Of a DNA stretch of 45,685 nt, positions 35,470 to 42,746 are shown piece by piece. The DNA is from JAYZQT01 sp964412235. GTDB taxonomy: Bacteria > Pseudomonadota > Alphaproteobacteria > MPNO01 > UBA830. Position 1 is the first letter of the stretch. Each line of letters opens with the position of its first letter. The translations under genes and the position numbers were made by a program. The notes under the pieces were generated by a model, which ran no database searches, was not told the origin of the DNA, and worked only from the letters and a program-made list of their open reading frames with translations. The DNA lies in NCBI GenBank assembly GCA_964412235.1, contig CAYPNT010000015.1, positions 1 to 45,685 of the forward strand. Direction: 5' to 3'.

Positions 35470-36010
35470 GAGAGTGCTCAGACAGATGGTCGTTGGACCA
35501 AAGTCGATTAGTTTTCTTGTTTGCGCCGCGATTGCGTTGCAAGCGGGAACAGGAAACACGCGGCCGAAGTCACATTATTCCCGTTCTCAAATACAAATGA
35601 TGGTTATTGAGGAGGCTCACAAGGCCGGTGTCCCCTGTTCTTTGGCTCTAGCCGTTGCGCACGCTGAATCAAATTTCGATCCCGCGGCTCAGAGCAACAA
35701 GGGTGCTCGGGGCGTGATGCAAGTTATGCCGGCGACCTCGCGGGCGGTATACAATGTGTCACCCGAAATACTCTGGAACCCCAGAGTAAATATCGTCATA
35801 GGCCTCGATTATCTAAAATATTTGCTTGAACGCTACCGCGGTCGTTCGGACCTAGCCCTGTCATTTTATAATGGTGGTTCACGGGTGGACCGTTATGGCC
35901 GTGATCGTCCCCGCGTAATTCCCTACACACGTAAATACGTGATGAAAGTTACGAACCTTCGTTTTCACTACGCGCGTCGACTTCGTGGCGGCAATTTTTT
36001 TAGCCGTTAG
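35462..36010 (+). CDS. Lytic transglycosylase, SLT family
   Basis: A 182-residue exported wall-cleaving enzyme. After a signal region (about 13-32) comes one compact SLT domain: catalytic E69 in VAHAESNFDPAAQS, the GVMQVMPAT segment (84-92), NPRVNIVIGLDYLKYLLERY and ALSFYNGGS, ending with IPYTRKYV. It resembles the small specialised transglycosylases encoded with secretion machines (VirB1, IpgF, FlgJ types), which open the wall locally for an envelope-spanning complex. Its start lies eight bases inside the preceding gene, so the two are translationally coupled. A basic C-terminus follows the domain. Confidence 0.9.
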   Translation: MIKRVLRQMVVGPKSISFLVCAAIALQAGTGNTRPKSHYSRSQIQMMVIEEAHKAGVPCSLALAVAHAESNFDPAAQSNKGARGVMQVMPATSRAVYNVSPEILWNPRVNIVIGLDYLKYLLERYRGRSDLALSFYNGGSRVDRYGRDRPRVIPYTRKYVMKVTNLRFHYARRLRGGNFFSR

Positions 36011-36072
36011 CCGCGGCGGATTTTTAAAGGAGATAACCTCAAATGTTTAACGAAAGTAAAAAATTAACGGAT

Positions 36073-36077
36073 AGGAG
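36073..36077 (+). promoter_or_regulatory. Ribosome-binding site for the operon lipoprotein
   Basis: AGGAG seven bases before the ATG at 36085. A second site, AAGGAG at 36027-36032, is ten bases before an in-frame ATG at 36043, so both starts could be used. Confidence 0.5.
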
Positions 36078-36084
36078 CAAAGAA

Positions 36085-36663
36085 ATGACTATAAGCAGAG
36101 ATAGCGCGAGACTGTTCCGTCAGGCGTCTCGATTATCAGTGTTAGCCGTCGGATTACTGGCGTTGGGCGCCTGCGTTATCGATCAAACACCACCGACGAC
36201 CTCCACTACAGAATATAGAATGGACCGTTTTAATGACCTCGCGGTGATGCGCGATTTCAGGGCCTGTAAGCAGGAAGGTTTTGCGCTTGATAAACAGGCG
36301 CAATCGTCGGGAACACGTGGCGCCTACTTAACGAGCGCGCGAGTGCTTGCGGGTTGCGAAGCCAAAATCGGTCCGGCCCAGGTGGGTATTGGCGTTGAGG
36401 AGCGCATGCTCGCATACGGGGTTTCCATCCAAAATTATATCAAAGGGGGTGACCGTGTATCTGCCCGAGAAAAGTTGAAAAATTTTAATACGAAGTTCGC
36501 GGGTCGTGATTTCTATTACCCGGACGGGACCTCATATGTTCGTACGATGGAGACCCTTCTCGGAACGAAAGATGACATTTCTTATGGGGAGTTTTCGGCA
36601 CTTAACGTTAATCGGAAACTTAAAAGTGAAATGCGGCGCCTGCAATATTGGAAGAATAAGTAA
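36085..36663 (+). CDS. Lipoprotein of unknown function
   Basis: A 192-residue protein with a basic N-terminus, a hydrophobic stretch LSVLAVGLLALGAC and lipobox Cys30, so a lipid-anchored envelope protein. The mature part has two further Cys (RACKQEGF, LAGCEAKI) suited to a disulfide, helical segments, and no recognised domain. I prefer the ATG at 36085 (AGGAG at seven bases, normal-length signal). An in-frame ATG at 36043 gives a 206-residue form with an unusually long signal. It stands between the transglycosylase and a coiled-coil protein in the same operon, with gaps under 35 bases to the neighbours. Confidence 0.65.
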   Translation: MTISRDSARLFRQASRLSVLAVGLLALGACVIDQTPPTTSTTEYRMDRFNDLAVMRDFRACKQEGFALDKQAQSSGTRGAYLTSARVLAGCEAKIGPAQVGIGVEERMLAYGVSIQNYIKGGDRVSAREKLKNFNTKFAGRDFYYPDGTSYVRTMETLLGTKDDISYGEFSALNVNRKLKSEMRRLQYWKNK

Positions 36664-36686
36664 GGCATAGGACAGGAGTATTTAAA

Positions 36687-37607
36687 ATGTTTGATCTTAC
36701 ATCTCTGAAATCCACAAGACGAAGTTCTCGTCCCCGGTTTGTTGGCTTGGCAGCGTTAACCCTTTGTATAGGGGGATCAATGGCTTGGGGTTCGGTGTTC
36801 GCAAATACTCGAACCGCAAGTGCAGTATGGGCACCCACTTCCAGTGAACGCCTCGTCAAACTGCCGATGAATTATCTCAAAAAAACGGTAGACCGAGATT
36901 TTTCCAATTCTGGTCTCGCCGACGCCATCTACAAAAATCAGGATCGTGTTAGACTCAAAATCGAGACCCTCCAGGATCTGCGTACCTCCATCTCACGTGC
37001 GTCGGACGAAGCCATGCGGGTGGAACTCCGGCATCAATATTTAGCTGAGAAACAAGCCTATCTGGAACTTGTTGCGGAGGACCAACGGTATCGCCGCCGG
37101 AGGGTGGAAATTCAGGTCAAGCTATATGAAAACCTGCTGCGAAAACTTCAACAGCGGGAGGGCGGCGTATCCAAACAGAAGGCCGCACTGTTGGTTAAGC
37201 AGGATGCGGCCGCAAACCGTTTCAATACGTCAGTTGCGACGATTGATACCGGCCTGTTTCGGTCTTCAAACCTTGAGGAAAGTAAATATGCCCGTGATTA
37301 CGCACGGAATGCGGACGCAATTGCCCGGTTGGTTGAGGCTATAAGAAAACACCCCATGACACGGATGAATAAATCCGTTGCCGGTCAAATGAGCAAGGCC
37401 GAGTACATACGCCAGCTCATCACAGAAAACGAAGCCAAGATTGCCATCCTGGATCAGGAAAAACAGTTGTGGGGCTACATGGCGAAGGTTGTGTCGTTGG
37501 ATGCCCGGGCGTTGGCGGACGCTCTGCCGGGGGTATTTAAAAATGAGGCGGGTGATTTAGACGGCGAAAATAAACCGGCCCGCGCAATCGAATTTTTTAT
37601 CAATTAG
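36687..37607 (+). CDS. Exported coiled-coil protein of unknown function
   Basis: 306 residues. A long signal peptide (basic to residue 17, hydrophobic 18-38, cleavage near VFA-N) precedes an almost wholly helical, charged protein. Segments such as RHQYLAEKQAYLELVAEDQR and VKLYENLLRKLQQREG read as coiled coil from about residue 85 to 175, with a second helical block near 215-285. No enzyme motif is seen. A rod-like periplasmic spacer or assembly chaperone fits the composition. AGGAG lies eight bases before the ATG. It is followed nine bases later by another small exported protein. Unknown family. Confidence 0.65.
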   Translation: MFDLTSLKSTRRSSRPRFVGLAALTLCIGGSMAWGSVFANTRTASAVWAPTSSERLVKLPMNYLKKTVDRDFSNSGLADAIYKNQDRVRLKIETLQDLRTSISRASDEAMRVELRHQYLAEKQAYLELVAEDQRYRRRRVEIQVKLYENLLRKLQQREGGVSKQKAALLVKQDAAANRFNTSVATIDTGLFRSSNLEESKYARDYARNADAIARLVEAIRKHPMTRMNKSVAGQMSKAEYIRQLITENEAKIAILDQEKQLWGYMAKVVSLDARALADALPGVFKNEAGDLDGENKPARAIEFFIN

Positions 37608-37616
37608 GAGACCATC

Positions 37617-38015
37617 ATGAATACGAATATTAAATATAAAACTATCTTAACCGCCATTGCGCTTGGATGTTTCTCAATCGTAAACCCGGCGTCGGCCGGA
37701 ACCGTGGAAAACATGGAGCGCGAGCGGGCTGTCCTCTTAAACACGCTCCTTTTTCCAGAAGGTTCCGATAAGAAGGTTACCCAAAAACTCGAAATATCAC
37801 GGGACCGTTTAATAGATCTCGAACGGATGGTTATCCGCGACAAGTCACTTCGGGGGAAGAATACGCCTGCGGTTCGCTCCGCTTTCGCGAATTACGATCT
37901 GACGTTCCTGGTCCATTCCTCCATTGAAAAGAACACGAACGTTTTGGAGCATTGGTTGAATGAAGTGGGTGTGTCGACGTCCAGCCTGCAGGCTGCACGC
38001 ATTGGAAGGCGCTGA
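37617..38015 (+). CDS. Small exported helical protein of unknown function
   Basis: A 132-residue protein with a standard signal peptide (MNTNIKYKTILTAIALGCFS, cleavage after NPASA). The mature about 103 residues are helical and charged, with no Cys and no known motif. AGGAG precedes the ATG by eight bases. Only one base separates its stop from the next ATG, which encodes the ExbB-like protein, so the two are tightly coupled. It may be a periplasmic accessory of the channel complex (inference from position). Confidence 0.6.
   Translation: MNTNIKYKTILTAIALGCFSIVNPASAGTVENMERERAVLLNTLLFPEGSDKKVTQKLEISRDRLIDLERMVIRDKSLRGKNTPAVRSAFANYDLTFLVHSSIEKNTNVLEHWLNEVGVSTSSLQAARIGRR
38004..38009 (+). promoter_or_regulatory. 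Ribosome-binding site deciding the ExbB-like start
   Basis: GGAAGG seven bases before the ATG at 38017. It sits inside the end of the preceding gene and rules against the longer in-frame start at 37960. Confidence 0.6.
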
Positions 38016-38016
38016 A

Positions 38017-38520
38017 ATGTCGCGCGCATTTGCTATAGTGAGTACGGCCTCTCGAACGACCAGCTATATTGTCGGCATGGTCATAATAAGCCTGGCTGTC
38101 GCGGTGCTTGTCACCGCGCAGCCCCTCTCAGTAATTACAACCTGGGCTGAAGAAGTGTTGGGCTACTCCTTCGTATTCTTTCTTTCAACGTTAATTTTTA
38201 TGATTGCTTTCTGTTGGCTGAAAATGCAATCGGAAGATCAGTACCAACGACAAACATGGTTTCATGCCGGTGTTCAGGCGGCAAACGGTGTGACCACACT
38301 CGCACTGACATACACGCTTCTCGGGATTAGTCTCGGAATAGGCTCGTTATCCGGACAAGAATTAACACCAGACACGATCCAGCCAGCAATTCAGAAGATG
38401 ACCGCCAACTTCAGTATGGCCTTTATGACGACTGTGATCGGGCTCCCTCTTTCGGCTGTGTTGAGGGGCATAATTGTAATCACACACACACATCAGCAAC
38501 GTAATCACGCTTCGGTATAG
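38017..38520 (+). CDS. Compact ExbB/TolQ/MotA-like membrane protein
   Basis: 167 residues with four predicted transmembrane helices (about 17-35, 50-68, 90-111, 132-156). The last two carry the proton-channel family look: NGVTTLALTYTLLGISLGIG in the third and NFSMAFMTTVIGLPLSAVLR in the fourth, where the TT-x-x-GL pattern matches the pore helix of ExbB/TolQ. The cytoplasmic part between helices 2 and 3 is only about 20 residues, far shorter than in ExbB, TolQ or MotA. If homologous it would energise the neighbouring TonB/TolA-like proteins with the proton-motive force. I chose the start at 38017 from its ribosome-binding site. Confidence 0.7.
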   Translation: MSRAFAIVSTASRTTSYIVGMVIISLAVAVLVTAQPLSVITTWAEEVLGYSFVFFLSTLIFMIAFCWLKMQSEDQYQRQTWFHAGVQAANGVTTLALTYTLLGISLGIGSLSGQELTPDTIQPAIQKMTANFSMAFMTTVIGLPLSAVLRGIIVITHTHQQRNHASV

Positions 38521-38533
38521 AAAGGTTTAAGAC

Positions 38534-39205
38534 ATGAAATTTCTTGTATTCAATATAGCGGTCGTCACGGCATTGGGTTTTTTATTTTTTGGGAATCCGG
38601 CCGATATACAGCACGCTTCGGATAAAGTAGCGCGTGCTGTGGAAGGCATAAAAGAGAGGGTTTTTACAGTGGCTGAAACCAAAACCGTGCGACCTGATCA
38701 CGGTGCGGTGGGTTCCTCTAAAAAAACACTCGAAAAAGAACCGGAACACCACGTTCCAAAGCATAATGCTGTTCAGAAGACGAAACAGGACAAGGTGGAC
38801 GCGCTCGTTGCTAAGGTAAAAGAGGTTTTAAAAACGACGCCCGAAAAGAAAACGGCTGTTCGGAAAATGGCTCCGGTAACAACGACGAAACCACAGGCGC
38901 CCGAGGTGAAACATAAAACTGAGCCCACTAAAGTGGTTCAAAAGGTCAATCCAATTAAGGTTTCTCCGGCGCCCAAGAGCATTATCGCCTCCCCTAAAAT
39001 AGAAACGATTGAAAAGAAGAAACAAACACAAGCGCAAAAGAACAATGCCCGAATACGTGCGCTTTTGGCGGACAAGCCTAGGGTAACTCCAAAACAGGAA
39101 AACACGGTTAGCCACGGGTTGATGTCTCCACAGGACCGACGCCGCGAATTGATGGCTCTGGCCGACGACATGGAACTGGTCCATGCGCAATCACTCGAAA
39201 ACTGA
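38534..39205 (+). CDS. TolA/TonB-like anchored Lys-rich protein
   Basis: A 223-residue protein. A hydrophobic N-terminal helix (about 3-20, FLVFNIAVVTALGFLFFG) without a clear cleavage site acts as membrane anchor. The rest is a long Lys/Pro/Thr/Val-rich stretch (EKKTAVRKMAPVTTTKPQAP and similar) with helical parts near 85-100 and 165-185, and a small acidic C-terminus (RRRELMALADDMELVHAQ). This is TonB/TolA-like organisation without a recognisable TonB or TolA C-terminal domain. It follows the ExbB-like gene by 13 bases, the usual order for exbB-exbD/tonB type genes. It overlaps the next frame by 23 bases if the longest start there is used. Confidence 0.6.
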   Translation: MKFLVFNIAVVTALGFLFFGNPADIQHASDKVARAVEGIKERVFTVAETKTVRPDHGAVGSSKKTLEKEPEHHVPKHNAVQKTKQDKVDALVAKVKEVLKTTPEKKTAVRKMAPVTTTKPQAPEVKHKTEPTKVVQKVNPIKVSPAPKSIIASPKIETIEKKKQTQAQKNNARIRALLADKPRVTPKQENTVSHGLMSPQDRRRELMALADDMELVHAQSLEN

Positions 39206-40370
39206 CATGAGGATGAGCGGGGCGCGTTTATCAAAGGTACCGACTGTATTGTCGATGTTGCTTGGTACGATTGTAATTGTGGGTGTGACTACCGTGGGCC
39301 TGACACCCCGAGAAGCTCCAAAAAAGAAAACACCCGAAAAAATTTCTGAGAACAGGCCCGCAGTAAAACCCGCTCAACAACTGCAACATCCGGTGATATT
39401 GCCTCCTCCTCCCACCGTATCCGCTAAACCGGCAGCCGAAACACCGGTAAACGGGATTAAAAAATTAAANNNNNNNNNNNNNNNNGTTCAGCCTTTAAAA
39501 CCCCGTGCACGCGCCAGTGTTTCGGAAAGACAACAGCCGAAACGAATGACGCCGCGCATTCCGTTGAAACGGGATGAGTTTGCGTCCGCGTTAATTACCC
39601 CGGATAGCAATAAAGTTAAGCAACCGTTAAGGCCTCGAAAACGCACTGTTACTTCGATTAGGAAACACGAACGGAGTAAGCCGGAGATCAAACCGCTTAA
39701 ACCCCGAAAAAGACACAATATCCAGCAACGGATACGGTCGACCCAACCCGCTTCTACTGACGACACGCGTCGGAAACGAAGGACGCGGTCCGTTCCGGGA
39801 CAGCATGTCACGGCCCCGGATAAGAAGACCTATAAGAAGACGATTGCTAACGGAAGAGTGTTACTGCGTATGTTAGAACATGGTCGCGGACCAACAATTG
39901 ATATCGCGTGGCCTGAAACACCAAGACAACGGACTTTGCTCTTCCAGTCTCTGCGCGATTGTTACGGAATGACCACCAGCCTATTAGTTAATAAGCAAAA
40001 CTTGTATTCGATGACGAGCCCCGCGGGCCATCCCTGGAAATTAAATTCGGATAAGTTTAGCGGGTTCTTGAGATCGCCAATTGGGCAATCCATTCCCGAA
40101 GAGCGCCGGGTTTATCTCAAAATTGCCGCCCGCCACAACCTCTCTCAATGGCAGGCCGTGCGTGTTTTTCCACGAACCGTCGACGCGGTTTTGCTGCGTG
40201 GATTAGAGAAATTGATCGGGAAAAATTACGCGAAGGCATCGCGAATTAGAGCGTACTATGTGCTCGAAGACGGCGGTGCCGTGACGCTTAATCGCATCGC
40301 GGTGGACGGACATAAGATCTCCGGTTCGGTCAAAATCGGCCCACTGATCAACAGCGGTTGTCGGGCATAG
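39183..40370 (+). CDS. TonB-like Pro/Arg-rich anchored protein with novel C-terminal domain (contains N-gap)
   Basis: About 395 residues. An N-terminal anchor helix (about 20-40, VLSMLLGTIVIVGVTTVG) is followed by a basic, Pro-rich, disordered region (about 44-215) with a repeated P-L-[KR]-P-R-[AK]-R motif three times (VQPLKPRARAS, KQPLRPRKRTV, KPLKPRKRHN). A globular domain of about 180 residues (TIDIAWPETPRQR to the end) has two Cys and matches no family I know; it lacks the TonB C-terminal signature. The start may be 39183, 39207 or 39213, and none has a strong ribosome-binding site. Six residues are unreadable at the N-run (39470-39485), though the frame is kept. Confidence 0.6.
   Translation: MRNHSKTDMRMSGARLSKVPTVLSMLLGTIVIVGVTTVGLTPREAPKKKTPEKISENRPAVKPAQQLQHPVILPPPPTVSAKPAAETPVNGIKKLXXXXXXVQPLKPRARASVSERQQPKRMTPRIPLKRDEFASALITPDSNKVKQPLRPRKRTVTSIRKHERSKPEIKPLKPRKRHNIQQRIRSTQPASTDDTRRKRRTRSVPGQHVTAPDKKTYKKTIANGRVLLRMLEHGRGPTIDIAWPETPRQRTLLFQSLRDCYGMTTSLLVNKQNLYSMTSPAGHPWKLNSDKFSGFLRSPIGQSIPEERRVYLKIAARHNLSQWQAVRVFPRTVDAVLLRGLEKLIGKNYAKASRIRAYYVLEDGGAVTLNRIAVDGHKISGSVKIGPLINSGCRA
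39470..39485. other. Assembly gap (16 N)
   Basis: Sixteen undetermined bases inside the Pro-rich part of the TonB-like gene. The frame reads on correctly across it, so the gap length is compatible with an intact gene, though the true length may differ if the repeat region collapsed. Confidence 0.99.
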
Positions 40371-41059
40371 CTCCTGTGAATGGTCGCCTGCTACGGTTGC
40401 TGATTGTCGCCGTTACCCTATTAGGTGCAGGTGGTTGTTTGAACACCACTTATTCAAGCAATGAAGACGCAGAAACGCCGTCACTTGTGCCTGAACGCCG
40501 CGTTAATTTCTTTATCGCCCGCGCTTTTTATCGTGCGCCGCCGGAGTGTGTCACGATCGTAACGCGTCATAAAGGCGGATTAACGCACGTGCATCGGGCG
40601 CTTGAGGACGCCGTTGAGCGCCATCTCAGGGTAAAATTTTCGAGGGTACACGGTGCCCCTGGCGTGCGTTCAAAGGCTCTGCGGCTTGGTCTAGATTTGA
40701 CCAATCGCAGGGATCGCGGAATTTTTTCCCGTAAGATTCGGTGTAATGCGTTTGCTGATATTCAGATTGAAAAGGTTGAGGAGCAATACCTAGTCTTGTG
40801 GGCCAACAAATCAGTAAGCATTTCCCTACACTTAACCCGGGCGAGGAATGGTGATCTACTATGGCGTGCACACCATAATGCCAGCCGCGGGGATGGAGGC
40901 CTTCCGATTTCCTTCGTTTCGCTCCCGCTTACTATTGCGCGCGCGAGCCGCATAAACGGAGATCGGGAAATCTTTTACTCGATCGTCGATGACGCCATTC
41001 GCCGGATGATGGCTACGCTGCCGGACACGCGAAAGGTAACCATTAACTCGCGACGTTAA
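40358..41059 (+). CDS. Lipoprotein, GNA1162/DUF799-like (CsgG-related fold)
   Basis: Up to 233 residues. A hydrophobic signal with lipobox Cys27 (TLLGAGGC) is followed by a domain whose second half (FADIQIEKVEEQYLVL, then SISLHLTRARNGDLLWRAHH) strongly recalls GNA1162/DUF799 lipoproteins, a TolB-N/CsgG-like fold found beside CsgG in Neisseria and others. In that family it is an outer-membrane assembly lipoprotein. The frame starts with TTG at 40358, inside the preceding gene. A GTG at 40376, five bases after that stop, is a good alternative (C21). Last gene of the plus-strand operon, convergent with the next operon; no obvious terminator in the 35-base gap. Confidence 0.6.
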   Translation: MSGIAPVNGRLLRLLIVAVTLLGAGGCLNTTYSSNEDAETPSLVPERRVNFFIARAFYRAPPECVTIVTRHKGGLTHVHRALEDAVERHLRVKFSRVHGAPGVRSKALRLGLDLTNRRDRGIFSRKIRCNAFADIQIEKVEEQYLVLWANKSVSISLHLTRARNGDLLWRAHHNASRGDGGLPISFVSLPLTIARASRINGDREIFYSIVDDAIRRMMATLPDTRKVTINSRR

Positions 41060-41094
41060 CGGCTACCCTCCGTTTTTCTGAAAATAACGATTTT

Positions 41095-42672
41095 TTAAAA
41101 CCGCTTAGATCTTTTGGTGGTGCTCACGCGACCCCGCCTCACTGGCGCGCGCTTGCCGGTGGCTGTGGGAGACACTCTCTTCTGTCTTGCTTTTGCCTTA
41201 TATTTTGCTCCGCCCGTGTCTTTTACCACGCGTCCCTGTCTTTCTTTGGAGGCTATCGCACCCGCCGCGGCACTCGCGTTCCATTTTACGACGGAGCCAT
41301 GAATTTCTTGGGAAGTCGCGGGGTGAATAAAGGTCCAGCTGTGAACGGGTGATATACCGTTGATGGCCATGGCCGCGGCATTTACCATAAGTTTTTCTTC
41401 AGTATCTTTATCAAATTTGACCTTGGTTGTTCCGTCCGCCAGTTCATCCAAATTTTCGGCGGCTCTGGTTACTTGTTCCATCTGGAAAGTACTAGTGATA
41501 AAAAGTCGAATTAGGTTTTCAGCCGTAAGTTGCGCTCTCGCCCGGGCCTTGTCTCTTTTGATCCGGTTTGGTTTATTCCCGACACCTGCCTGACCGTAGG
41601 CTACAAGATTTACGTGCCCGTTCTGATCAAACATGATGTCAATACCCCAGGCGCTGGCGAGGGCTATTTTGGCTCGATATGCTGCTTCTTCCTCCGGTCG
41701 CCCTTCCTCAATTAATCTGGCCTTCTCAGTGCGGTCAAGTAATTGATTGCGAATGCGGATATCTGGATCGACTTGCGGGACTTGAGAAAAATCTCTGCTA
41801 GCCATCGCGTCTGCGAGCATTTCTGACTTCGGGCTGTATGCGGCAACCACGCATACTGTGGCACGTTTAGGCGTGACAGTCTCGTTAGTGGAAATGGTGT
41901 AGATGCCCTTCATTCTCAGTTTTGCAACGGCCTTGATACGTTCTTTAAACTTGGCGCTTTGTATTATTTGTTTTGCTTTTGCTTCTGCTTTGCGCGCTTC
42001 CGCAAGAAGTCTCTGCTGCTCGGCTTTGTTTGTGGCTTGGCGGGCTTTTTCTTCGGCCCGTGGGTCTACGCCCTCTGCTTCTAATGCGGAATCAAGTTTA
42101 GCGTTAAGCCACCGCATGCTTTTTTTAACGGTGTTTGAAACCCCGTAATCAGCTGCTGCTGTTTCACCTTTCTTTGCCGCTTGTGCTTTGAGACCGGCTG
42201 CCTTTTGCTCAAGCGATGCCCGGTCCTCCATGCCCTTCCTTTTCGGGGTAAGGTGGGACATTGCTGAACTTTCTATCTTTTGTTCAAGAAACTTTGCCAT
42301 CTTCTTTTTTGCGTCGAGCATAGCCTCTCTAAAAGCCATGTAGCGTGAGTCAATAAAGTGTGGTGAGTTAAGGTTTGCCTTGGTTGGTTTTGCACCAATT
42401 TGCACAACAATCTCATCTCGGGTGCCGGCAAAGTTCATGCCGACGCTTAAATCTTCACTTTCAAGATAGTCTCTGCAGGCTTTATCGCCGGTTGCACCTT
42501 CGGCTCCTTTTTGCAAGGCGGCCTGCTTAGGTGTTGGTCGGCAGAAATCACATTTTGGGCTCGATTTAGGGCCGAGGAACGGTGCTTTTTTCTGTGCTTG
42601 AAGTTCTCCACCCGTCAAAAGCGCTAGCGATAGAGCGGAGCCAATAAGAAGATGTAAAACTGAAACTTTCAT
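41095..42672 (-). CDS. Exported protein of unknown function with CxxC motif and coiled coil
   Basis: About 525 residues. A signal peptide (MKVSVLHLLIGSALSLALL, cleavage near LQA-Q) is followed by a Cys pair in KCDFCRP, an LPP20-like element with IDSRYMAFREAMLDAKKKMA, and an Ala/Lys/Glu-rich coiled-coil (RLLAEARKAEAKAKQIIQSA and neighbours). A mixed domain ends in a basic tail. Another helix-rich repeat (KARARAQLTAENLIRLFITS) resembles the repeated A-x-x-x-A units of LPP20/FlgT-type domains. I chose the ATG at 42672 (AGGGAA eight bases upstream) over 42678. Last gene of a three-gene minus-strand operon. No named family. Confidence 0.6.
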   Translation of the reverse strand: MKVSVLHLLIGSALSLALLTGGELQAQKKAPFLGPKSSPKCDFCRPTPKQAALQKGAEGATGDKACRDYLESEDLSVGMNFAGTRDEIVVQIGAKPTKANLNSPHFIDSRYMAFREAMLDAKKKMAKFLEQKIESSAMSHLTPKRKGMEDRASLEQKAAGLKAQAAKKGETAAADYGVSNTVKKSMRWLNAKLDSALEAEGVDPRAEEKARQATNKAEQQRLLAEARKAEAKAKQIIQSAKFKERIKAVAKLRMKGIYTISTNETVTPKRATVCVVAAYSPKSEMLADAMASRDFSQVPQVDPDIRIRNQLLDRTEKARLIEEGRPEEEAAYRAKIALASAWGIDIMFDQNGHVNLVAYGQAGVGNKPNRIKRDKARARAQLTAENLIRLFITSTFQMEQVTRAAENLDELADGTTKVKFDKDTEEKLMVNAAAMAINGISPVHSWTFIHPATSQEIHGSVVKWNASAAAGAIASKERQGRVVKDTGGAKYKAKARQKRVSPTATGKRAPVRRGRVSTTKRSKRF

Positions 42673-42746
42673 GGCCATGGTTCCCTTTAATCTTTTTTGA
42701 CTAGACCTAAACTAAATCATTAATATGGTTTGATCGGCTTGTCATC

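Noticed and set aside
39183..40370. Straight annotation as TonB
   Set aside because: Anchor and Pro-rich linker fit, but the C-terminal domain lacks the TonB signature and is about twice its length.
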